Shown here: one piece after another, positions 35,538-47,300 of the stretch
Numbering within the stretch: position 1 is the stretch's first letter
Layout of the letters: the number at the start of each line of letters is the position of its first letter
Source of the DNA: Bolinopsis microptera
Taxonomy: Eukaryota; Ctenophora; Tentaculata; Lobata; Bolinopsidae
NCBI RefSeq assembly: GCF_026151205.1
Contig: NC_087073.1
Coordinates: 9,376,411 to 9,440,410, forward strand
Direction of reading: 5' to 3'
DNA length: 64,000 nucleotides
Program-made: the position numbers and the translations under genes
Notes under the pieces: generated by a model
The model's database searches: none
Told to the model about the DNA's origin: nothing
The model's input: the letters and a program-made list of their open reading frames with translations, nothing else

Positions 35538-38398
35538 TAGAATCAGACCGGTAGAATTAGAAGTCGAGACAGTGGTAGAAACAGCAAAATTATATTTCAA
35601 TGATATGTTCAATGAATTTTTGATCAGCTGTTTTAAATCGTGGTCATACAATAAACGAGTTTAAAATGAGCTAATTTTCAATATTCTAGCAAACTTTCAA
35701 CCAGTCAATTTCTACCGATAATCACACACCCAGATACTGTCGCAGATTTAACATCATCGTCAACTTATATTATAAAGAGTATTATTTTACATGAAATAGA
35801 ATGGTTTTGTGAAGAATAACATTGCATGCAGATTGCAGAGCTATTAAATTACGGCTGATTCGTGTAAATAATGTAAATTTTAAAGAACTTGATTGACGTT
35901 AAAGAACTTGAATCAGCGTTTAATTTCACCGTTAGATTGTTTTGGTACGCCGTACGGCCCTCACCTGAGAAAAGGACCAATTGTTAGTACTTTCACATGA
36001 TGCAATTTTGCAAATGTGATGGACTCTGATAAAGAGAACCGTCACCTCACACCTGGTTTTGCCGGCCATACCTCAACGAGGCGGTCCAAGCGTCTCTTCT
36101 GCGAATCTACCCTACCCATCAAATATCAAGTCGAGTTGAGACACACTTTTAAAGCTGTAAACAGCATACCGCTCTTAGATCAGTAAGAGAAATCAAACGC
36201 CAGAATTAAAACACTTTGTTAAAACAACAACCCACGCCTCTGGTGAAGCACGAATGATAGATACCCTCAGGCCTCAAATATACAGTTATCCTTCTTTGTT
36301 ATGTAGTCAAACTTACCCAATTGTGCAAAGCCTGAAGAAACAGAGAAACCTCGACTGCCAGATCAAGGATTGCATCACTAGTAGCGAATTATGGTTTTAC
36401 CCATCTGTCATGTACGCCACAACTGACTGTGCGCCCAAATGTGCCTTTTTGGCCCCGACTACCACCCCTTGGTTCAAAATTATCAGCCACAATTTTGGGC
36501 CTTTAATTTCGATAACTTTCATTTTCATGTCCAGTATGGCATCCCAACAGGAGGATGCCAGGATCACAATTTGATCCGACGTTCACCATCAACTATCGAT
36601 CAATCCTGCTATTCGTGCGTTGCGCGGCGCTAATTGTGACACGCAAGAATATAGCAATGAAAACTCAAGTCACGTAAATATGTTTGCGCGTTCCATAAAA
36701 TTACACTATAAGCTTGGAATGTGGCCATTTATATTATCGTATCGTAAGTTTCTCACAGATCTTAAGTTACAAATAATTTCTTGGTTTTATCAACCATTGT
36801 GGTTCCGTTTTAAACATATTATTTGCGCATAACACCAGGATTTTGTAAAATCCGGATTGGAGTATTATTTATGAGTCGCATTGTTGTAATGTATTCTGGG
36901 TAAAATCTCACACACGCACACTTCCGCCTCCTATTCAATACACTAACCCTTATAACATCAATCAAACAATATTAGGCTCCCACGTTTCACACTTCTCATT
37001 GGTCAGTACGATTCCCGCCATTTTCACTCCACACTAGATACATACCTACACACTTCACATCATGCACCTGTTCACCGTTGTAGCACTCCATGCTTCTGTA
37101 TCATGTGTAGTATATTTAGTAGTAGTTTTAGGAATGTACAGTATTTACTATAAAAGTTTGTCGTCGTATAAACTAATTTTGTTATGAATTTTGTTATGAC
37201 TTTTTTGTATCGAATTTTTGGATAAAGTTGATTGATTAAAAATAAATTAATGTACACAAATTTTGCCTCAGATATATGTTTTTTACGTTTTGAATTTTTA
37301 ACACTTGTTTTTAGATCATGAATACGATGTAGTTACATTGAAACGTCGAGTAATCTCCTTTCCCTAATAAGAGCATTTTTACTTGTCGCAACAACCGGGA
37401 TAAAGATAATTTTTACCCAGAATACACCAGGATTTTGTCTTTCTCAGAGATGACGTGGTTCTAAACGAAAATTATACTGTATAAGCATTAAGCCTTTATC
37501 GAACTTCGAAGATTAAAGATACACCTTTTTCAATTAAAAAGAATTATAGCAGCTTTACAGCCTTTATACAAATCATAGGAGTGGGATTTTACAAGATTTG
37601 GCTCCATTAATCAAGTCACAAATTAAATTTTAAAATCAAAAGCAATCAACGAAAGAATTTTCAATTTAATCAGTTAATAACCGGACGACATAATATATTA
37701 TCCTCGGTCGACTTTCATCAAGAAAATTTAGAATTGCATCGTGGACTTATCAATATTGGCAGATGAGCAGTGGCGTAACATTGCGTCTCGCCGTCATATT
37801 CCTAGTAGTAATTTTATTTTTTCAAAATGGTAACATGACGAAAATTATCACCCCTAAGATAGCGCAGCCTTCTACAAGCGGGGCCGGCAAGACCATTCGA
37901 TACGCCAGTGACCAAGGACCAATATTTTAAAACAAACTCTAAATTAACTTGTTAACTTATTTGTTTAACAGCCGTGTTTCCTCAAAGAAACACCAACCCT
38001 TCTCTCAACAGCTTGTATTAAATTCCATCCTTTTGTGATCACATTTCGTAAATCATAGGAAGCATTAGAGATCGATCACTAAATTTGCGTGATACAAATA
38101 CATATGCATACATCAGTCTCAAAATATGGAATTTTCCGTAAAAAGAAAATAGGGAGAAATTCCGAAGAAATGTTCATGAGATCTGGTTAAGGGCAATGTC
38201 AGGCCAGATTTTGTTTCTGTCATTGACCACAGTAAACCTCATATTATCACAATTACCTTCACCGGCGTGTTTCCTTCTTTGTGAGACAGCAATAAATAAT
38301 TGCAGATAATTCACACATCGTCTGTTGCTTTGTCAGCAAAACATTAACACTTTAAAAACAGAAATTTAATGTAATAAATTTTCATTTTGTGAAATATT
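35538..38398. other. Intergenic region, one possible small gene
   Basis: 2.9 kb between the end of the CFAP276-like gene and the 3' end of the LRR-LDLa receptor (convergent). Apart from the doubtful gene at 36019-36574 I see only AT-rich sequence and a lone CAGTGGCGTAAC (37768) resembling a hAT-type terminus without a partner. Confidence 0.4.
36019..36574 (+). CDS. Doubtful small two-exon gene
   Basis: An ATG in good context (G at -3 and +4) opens MDSDKENRHLTPGFAGHTST..., ending at CA|GTAAGA (36182). An in-phase acceptor ATATACAG at about 36285 leads to a second frame that runs to a TGA at 36572-36574, with several cysteines (LDCQIKDC, TDCAPKC). The N-terminus holds a KEN motif, which can be an APC/C degron. 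There is no known domain, and phase agreement has a one-in-three chance of arising at random. I would call it a candidate only. Confidence 0.2.
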
Positions 38399-41300
38399 TC
38401 AAATTCCCTCTTGTATTTGCCGGTACTGGCTGTGAGGGTTGTCTCTGGAAGTCTCTACGCTCATCAGCCGAGCTGCGATGTCGGGTTCTGATTTGTAGCG
38501 TGGTGGTGGTGTTCCGGGTACATCACTCCGGAATGAGTGATCTATTTCCGTGTAAAGTGGGGGCTGGAGGGGGTCCTGAGTGTTGGCCTTCCTCCGCTGA
38601 CGGTACACCACCACAAACAGGATTACCGAGGTGATGGAGATGCACGCTGACACTGTCGTTGCTATAATAACGATCGTTGTGACTCCTGATTTTGTTTGCT
38701 CTAATTCTGACATGTCTGAAATGTATCGTGTGTCATACTTCTGGAAAGTGTTAAATCCAAGGTGCTAGAAAATTACAAAGTTCTTATATCACGGACGTTT
38801 TATACAAAGAAGCGCACTTGGCTAACTGAGAAGACAAGGAAATATTCCAAAAATAGCTGCTCTAGCGACGAGCAGTGCCAAGTGGTGGGAGATAAGGTGT
38901 TATCTGTACGTACTGAATCCCCATTCACCACTAGAAGCTTTACGTGTTATCCCGACAAATTTCATTACCACACATTAATCAACAAAGACGTAAAGAATGT
39001 GGCAAAATTCTGGAGGGATGGAAGAAGAGGAGCAAAGATAAGGTCAAGACTCTTTTTCAATGTATTCCGGGATAAACTTTCATTATGCAGTTACAGTATG
39101 TGTCTGGGTGACCTAGTTACAAGTGGTTCCAAATTGTGTGCCTCACAAATAGGTGACCTCAGTGACAGGGTTTGAGAGAGCGTAGGGCCCCTAAACCAGG
39201 ACATATACGCCCTGTTTACCTCATATTAACGACATTCACAGCTTCCAGTCTATGTTATCTTTGTTCAGGTTACATGATCGGATACATCATGGAGCCAAAT
39301 ATCATTTCAGGGCGAAAAAATGTCCTAAATTCTAAAAATGTGGGGCAGTTTAATTGTTTATCCGGGTTTACGAGTTAGATGCATGCACTAATCTCAGCGT
39401 GGCTTGAACAATGAATGGTCACAAATCAATTAATTCCATTGCGCTATAATTTTTGTTTTAGACCAAACCTTGACACATTTTTATCACCACGATCTCCCAG
39501 TCGCGCAGAGTGCATAATCCAAATTCCAAAATATATGTTTTATAAGATTGACGAGACTGGTGTTGTCTAATATGTACTGTAACTCATAAACTTACGAATA
39601 TGTCTAGATAATGGTTGTCTAACCTAAGCACATAGACCCGTTACAAATCGCACAGGAGGTTTCGTCCAGCTGATCTTGACAATCGTTAAATCCGTCGCAG
39701 ACAAAGGAACAACTGACACAGCCTCCACTGAGGCACTTCACTTGTTCGTGCTCACAATGGTAGTCTGGGTGGAGGAAATAGGGGGTTAATCGCTTCATTA
39801 TTGTGGAAAATTAATTAATAAAGTGATTTATCAAATGGTCAATAATGTGAGATTTTATATCGATATTTATCAGCAGGACAATATCAGCACTGATAATACC
39901 ACTTCTTCTTAAAAAGGAATAATTCCAACGGAAAACTTTTAGGGACCACATTCTAGAAGCTAAGTAAAAACCCATATAAATGCGTGTGCTGCTTCAAAAA
40001 TTATTTTGATATCATATGTTTTCGAATGATGACCAATAAAATAACACCCAAAATATCCCGGTTTCCACACTTATAGCAGTTTAGCAAAGCCATATGGAAT
40101 GTCCCTATAAGTTTTGCAGACAGGTGTTTTTGGATAATTTTCACTAGTGAAGGGGCGCGGCCATTAATTAGTTTTAACTTGTTATTGAGGTCCTATTAGA
40201 AATATGTACCGTTTATAATTATTACGACACGTGCTTATAATAGTAAATGTAATATAAGAGAGAACAGTTTAAAAGGTTGAACTGGGCATTTGCCAGGGGT
40301 CTAATAACAACGATAATTTTTATACTCCAACAATTTCTGTTAAAAAAGTGGGCTTGACGTCGGTTTCCTTGTAATAAACACTGGAAGCTTCATTCAGGGG
40401 GCCCCAAATATAGATCATGAACGTGATATAACCATAAAATGGCAGCAACAAACTTCGGAAGTCTATAACCTGTTAAAAAAGGTGTGTTGTACTGTGTACA
40501 CCATCTTCAGTATAATTTCTGGGGCTGTCAAGTCACTGTGATTGCAGACCAAATCAGTTTGAATGTTTGATACACTCAAGGAATGACCAACAACTGCTTT
40601 ATATCAACACCTGCGTGCTAGACAGTAGACAGCGAGAATGCTAATCCTGTTCCAGTTAATTTGACCAAGGTCTACCCTAGCAACCTCCAGAGCTTGAGTA
40701 TAATGAGACGAAATGAAACTCTCTAGAAGGACCTGGTCAACAACCCGTACCCAGTAATATATCTGGCGGGTCTGATTGGTTTTAGGCTGAATTTTTTGTA
40801 GTTGGTGGAATTGAAAAGTTCCAACTGTGACAACAGGAACACATAAAAATGTTTCTATTTCGAAACATATTTATTCTAGTGCTTGCACACGTCACGCCCA
40901 TCTTGTTGTTATGCAAGTGGAGTTAATTTTATTTATATTTTTAACACGGGTTTCTCTTCAATGCTCATTCCCATAATGAGTGGATAATTGTTTTGATCCA
41001 TTTTAGGCCACTGATGGAACATTAACTTCCACATTTCTTAATCCAATCAAAACCCAATGACTGCTCAAACAAGGTGATTGATTTCATCAGAGGATCGTGA
41101 AAACAACACGGCTATTATACTCATCCGCCGCTGAAGATAAGAGATTCACAGTAATTGAAAAGTAATGTTAGACTCTTCAAACGTATTGTAAGAACGGCTT
41201 CCCTCATTACATGACGGTTTAAAAGATAACGTGAGGTGGAAGTTACCATAAAGCTACATACCCACCGGGTAATACGTAGTATTTGAAGGAGATATATTCG

Positions 41301-44300
41301 TACCGTGGTAAAGCAAATCAATAATGTGTACTGTCTGACATCTTTTAGACAGTTACATGTGAACTTTGCCCTTGAATTTTTTTCTCACGGTCGTCGGAGG
41401 ACTTTATATGTTGTCTTAGAGACACACACACTGTACAGGTCAAAAGGGCCGGGCCGCATTTTGGACCATCCCGTATAACACGATTAGTATAGCTAGGCCC
41501 CAGCTAGATACCATCGAATACCACTGGGGCTACCTCCAAACAATTTAGGGTTTAGTGGAGATAAACGTGCGAGTCTCAGGGTTTTTAAAGTGTAACCTAA
41601 TTCCTAAAATACTGATAAGGTCCTGACAATTTGGCCGAAAATTGTGAAAGGTTAATAATATATATCATATATATAATATATATATGGTGTGTGTAGGGAA
41701 ATTATTAGTGGTGAGCACTTGACGCGCTGTAGAACAGTGTACTCCCTCCTTGAATAGTACATATCGTGCATATTGTCTGTGAATATTGTATTAATACCCA
41801 AATCATGTGGGGCGAGTGACCAGCGTCTATGGGGTCTTATCTTTTCAAGCTGAAGATGTCACCGAGGAATTATTGAGGCATTTTTAGATTGAATTTCAGG
41901 GGTACACATTTGGGGATCTGATAAAAGTGTAAATCTGATTTCATTTTGCGGTGCTTGGCACAACGGGACTACGGGAGGAATAAAAGGATGCGTTATGACA
42001 CAATCCACCAAGAAATAACGTACCACAGTTAGCCTCATCTGATCCGTCTTGGCAGTCTAACACCGTATCACAGACCCAGGAGTCCTTGATACATCGACCA
42101 TCTGATTCACACTTAGAGGTGCAGTTATCTGGAAATAGTTCTAATCACAAATGATGGACAGCTTTTTTGTAAGCAATCTTGTGCGATCTACGTCTAATTA
42201 CTATCATTGAATTCTACCGAAAAATTCTTATAAAAATAAAAACAGCTTGCTCGATTTCTAAAAACTCGCCGAATAATGGACTGTTTTTTTAATTTTTTAT
42301 TTCTTTCCTAGAAAAACTATTGCGAGTAATTACTGTAATCGAATTCTAAGGAAAAGTTTTTTACAAAATTGATATATCAATTAGCAGCAATCTTTTACAG
42401 CTTGCCCTCTTTTTAAAAACTTGCCAAATAATGGACAGATTTTTGTTAGAAAACATGGTACGGAGTGACTACTATATTCTAAAGAACAAATATTGCCGTC
42501 AGAATCAATGTATCACAGCTTGCTAGCTTTCTACAAACTCGCCAGATTTGCCGTAAAATAAAATCGAATAAAGGAAAATCGACCAACCACTAAATCTTTC
42601 GCGTAGATCTGTTTACCAGACTTTCCCAAAATAGGATACATATAAAGGACAGGTTCACTTGAAAATTCTTACCGTAGCAATTCATCTCATCAGAATTATC
42701 AGGACAGTCCTGTACTCCGTTACAGATCTGAGTGTAGTCGATACAGCCTCCATCCGAACCACAGATCCAACCAGATGGACATATGTTTCCTGCTTCTGAA
42801 TCTAATAAAGGAGATAAGGGTTACATAATGGCTTGTTACGAATCGTTAAATGATAACCGAATGATATTTGATATGCAAAAAAAAATGATAATTTATATTT
42901 CGTTATATTCTACATAAATGCAGAATTGCCGAAAATAGGGCTCGATTATTCGAAAATATTTTCCAATGACTTTCACAAATCTTCACCTCCACACATGAAT
43001 TTAGATTCGTCACTCCAGTCACCACAGTCGTTATTACCGTCACATTTTATGTTGGGATCCACACATCTCCCATTATTACACTCGAACTGATCCTCGCACA
43101 GTGTAACTTCTGAAACAGCAGTGAAGTGATTAGAAACTCAATATAAATTATATATTTTGACGTCAAATGCAGTGCCGAAAGGTCGGAGGAAACGCCGTTT
43201 TCAGAGGAGAACTATTGATATTTGTATTTTGCACTCATGACTTTTACAAAACACTGCTAATTAGGAACTTAGCATGATTCAATCAAACTCTTCAATAAGA
43301 ATTCGCTGTAAATAGTTTTATAAGCACAACAGATTCTTTCGTCATAACTTCGATACTTTCCGAGAAAATACTTATCATGAAGAAAACAGTGAAAGGTAAG
43401 GCCGTACGTTAAAAAGCGAGATGTCCTAGCAGTGCGTTAAAGCCTTTCATTCTAACTAACTGTACGACCAAGAATCCCGTCCATCCGCAGACTGAAACTC
43501 TAATTTCTGGACTCCGCTGAAGCGCAGACAGTCGGAGACGGCATAGTTTCGATATTTGAGGAGTTAAACTGGTTGTCTATCGTGCCGCTATTTGTTAAAC
43601 TGGACATTCGTATAAATAAAAATTTGCTCGCGACTGAATTTTGTTAATTTATCGTACGAAATGCAGCTCTGTACACGAGTCGAGTAAGGAAACCAAACTT
43701 TTATCTTCTAATAATAAAGTATTGAAAGAGAGCATACTTAGAATTAGACTTTGTTAAAACATTTAACGACACTTGCACCTTCAAGGTTTACATATTGCTA
43801 TTTATTGTTTATAATTGGAAACCTATCTACCGTTAAACTCAACTTAAGATAACTTCAGGTCACGGTAAAGAAGTATATGTGTCATACGCCCTGCTAAAAC
43901 TGAGAATTTTAAAGAAAATTAACAATGCGCACCGGATGTTGGCCCCGATTCAAAGAATCTTGAAATCTTTTGCTGCATGAATCCCTCATGAGTTTGTTGT
44001 TCACAATCCATTGTTCATAATTAATATTACATAATACATATATCGCTTAAGTTCGTTTAAGATAACTTCATGACACGGTCAAGAAATAGGTGTGTCCATT
44101 ATACGCCCTGCTAAATTTCAGACTCTTTAAGAAAACTAACAGTGCGGACCGGATATTGGCCCCGATTCAAAGAATCTTGAAATCTTTTACTGCACGATTC
44201 CCTTAATTTAGGGGTGAAAATAATAAAGATAACCGGATTAAGAACAGATAAAAACACAGGTAAAACTCCCATAACAAAACCCATGACCATAGTCGAAGTG

Positions 44301-47300
44301 TTCAAGTTCTCAAGGTCTAAGATCACTTCGCAGAGTGCAAACAGATACCCAGTCTGGATGACACCTCCAGCGTTTGTAAGGATGATCTTGATACTGCTCT
44401 TCTTATCCGCCTGAACGTGAGCCTTTATTTTAGGATTAGACCCTCTCTTGTAAGACTTGTGTTGGTGGTTGCTCATCAGGTGTTTGACTGTCAGAGCTGA
44501 AGCTACGATGGAGACAAGCTGACCCGGGAATGTGGGCCACGTGACCAGGAGGTAGGAAAATATTATCAATCTTCTCTTAGTATTGGACTGATCCACGTCA
44601 CCCAAACCAAAGGCTTCCTCGTCAAACCAGGGAGTGAAGGTGTGGTAGGAGAAGAAGAAATAATCAGGTCTGATCGTCATAGAGCACACTAGGACTATGA
44701 AGACTCCGAAACAGTAGAGCACAATGGACCAACCGACAGTGTTCTGACTGATAGTCCTAAAGGGTTGACGTAGCTGCCGGAAACGGCAGATGGACATGGT
44801 CGCAGCAACAAATCCAGGGGTTTGAGAGAGGAGAAAATCAACACAGCCATAGATTTTTAGAATCATTTCACGTGCTTCTCTACAACTTTTCTCCTCCTTT
44901 TCCATCTCGCAGAGCGGCTCTCCTCCTTTCAGTACCTGGATCGATATAAATGTTCCCACAATCAGTCCTGTAGCGAAATCAATACTCGACAGCACCATGA
45001 ACAGGGATCTCGGCACACTCCTGTGTTTCTTGTAGTTGTAAATGAAGACGAGCGTGTTCAAGAAGATTGATGCTATTGTCAGGAGGATAGAAAAGACTCC
45101 GATATAAATATCCGGGCTAGAGAAACCTCCGCGGCTATAAAGTGCCATGTTGATAAGAGAAGATGTAGCGAGATCCCCACACACACAACGAAACTATGAT
45201 CGACACGAGCGTTATACTACAAGATTAGCAGAGTATATTACTACTAGATAATGCTGGAGAAGAGTTATAAGTGCATGCAGTACGTTAAATATTCACCAAT
45301 GTCGTCTTACTACCACTAACATCATTCGTCAAATATAATTAATAAGCTTTCCATAATGGTGTGTGTGGTCAGTCATCAGGAGGAAAGACGTGATCATCAG
45401 TTAACTACAGACTTAATGGGCCACACTCCTTTTCAGGTGGACATTTGCCCGGCTAGATTAAAGTGGTTGAGGCTGCGTAATCACGGATCATTGCACGCAC
45501 GTAGGAAGATGAGATTGTACAGGTGTAAAGATGTGATTATATATCCTTATAAAACAGGTGCCCGGTGCTCTGTTATCATCATCAACGTGATACAAGTTGT
45601 GACCTGTGTCTCCATCAGCTTGCGTGAGGTCATATCAAGTCTGTGATATCTCTTGTCACTCTTACACGTGAGCAAAACTTCTTGGCAACTTCAGGGAAAC
45701 CAGACACTCAGAACTCTAACTGAGATTAACATCCAGCGGTGATTCTTGTTCATCAATCCAAGATAAGAATCAGATTCCTAATATCACCGTATCTTATTTC
45801 AGGGGAGCCGTAACCCTGTTGCAGGTTCGAATCATTGACACCTTCATCAGGTCTAGGCTGTGTGTAGCCTCCCGGAGAGGCATTCTGGGGAGTGGGGAAG
45901 CCTTGCAGGACTAATACACCATTTAAATTATCATACTGTGTAATTGGGGTAATTTTCAGGGAAGTGTAGATCTTGTTTCACGTGACTTCAAGACGTGGAA
46001 CAGTGGGAGAAGCGGGTAGTTACAGAAATAGAAAAGTATTTCAAGAACGTAGAGGGCTGGGCAAGTATAAGGCACTGAGGTCGGAACCGTCTTTTATGAG
46101 CTTTTGTCGGGTTGGCACTTGTCACACTGCCTAAAAAATGTGTAGAAATGACATAAATACCAAAATACCTTCCCGCGTAGTACACTTGTGTACAGTTCTA
46201 TGGAATTTTTGAAGGGATGCCGATGAAAATACTACTCTAATGAAAGTTTTAAAAATAAAAGAATATTGTTCCTTGACAAGAATCAACAAAATAATCATCA
46301 ATGATATTTTACCCCATATCTTTGCTGACTACCAATATTTTGAGGGTATGATTGAAGTAGCAGTAAGCACTGAAATGATTAGAAAACAGAAATATCTTAA
46401 GTGCTGGTGGACATCATTGACGTGAAGTTACGTAATCCTTCAGCTTAACGACTGATTATTCGACTATTCGGCGGAAGGTTTAATGAGAAATTATATAAAT
46501 TCCCTTTTTAATCATGATTTTAAAGGGAACAGAGTCTTAAATTAAATACTGGTGAACTTTCAGAGGACCAATGATATAGTTAACGGACGATCTATTTCCA
46601 TTATAAAAGTTAAACAGTAACCGTATGCGATTCAGTGATTGCCAGATTCGAGATTTCCTTTGTCACGGAAATACTGCCGTGAAATGCCTGGTTTCTTTAC
46701 AGTACCCAGCAGCAGCTACAATTTTTGTCACTTATAAATGAGATATGAGATAGGCTGTGGACGCAAAGTGCGATGTTGTAAATATACAAAAAATAGTATA
46801 GGCTACATTTTGCGATGGAAAATGATAAATACCGCAGGGTCAAAGTTGCAAAGTTATAAATACCAAAATTGAAATCTGTCAAGATGTGTTGATCGTGGCG
46901 AAGTATTCGAATTCCATCAAGATTATTTGGTGAAAACCATTGAGCACCCCAGTTTTGGTGGTAAGAGACCAGCTAGCAATCAGGTGTTCTGATTTAAACA
47001 CCACCATAGTATTATTATGCCTGCTTATTAAAAATGTTACAACTTTCTTGAAGTGCAGAGTGTAACTGTTTCCAAGTAACAGTGGCAGTTCAATTTCAGA
47101 GTTACAATTTAAAATCCTCTTGTAACTCTGAAATTGAACTGCCACTGTTACTTCCGACTGTGAAGTTGATGGAAACAGTTCCACTCTGCACTTCAAGAAA
47201 TGTGCACACTTGACCTGTGAGTAAGGAGTGTTATGTTTAAGGTCACCTGAAGTACTCATGAGATTCAACCACCGTCTCCTACAAGTAAATACTCAAGTAC

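Noticed and set aside
37768..37910. CAGTGGCGTAAC resembling a hAT terminus, with TACGCCAGTG about 130 bases on
   Set aside because: The second sequence is not the reverse complement of the first end, and no 8-bp duplication is present.
38762..39175. 137-codon plus-strand ORF in a receptor intron
   Set aside because: It starts with GTG, has no domain or splice context, and ORFs of this length are expected by chance in a 64-kb AT-rich window.
45800..45870. Possible tRNA gene (GGTTCGAATC B box)
   Set aside because: No A box at the right spacing and no acceptor or anticodon stem can be folded.
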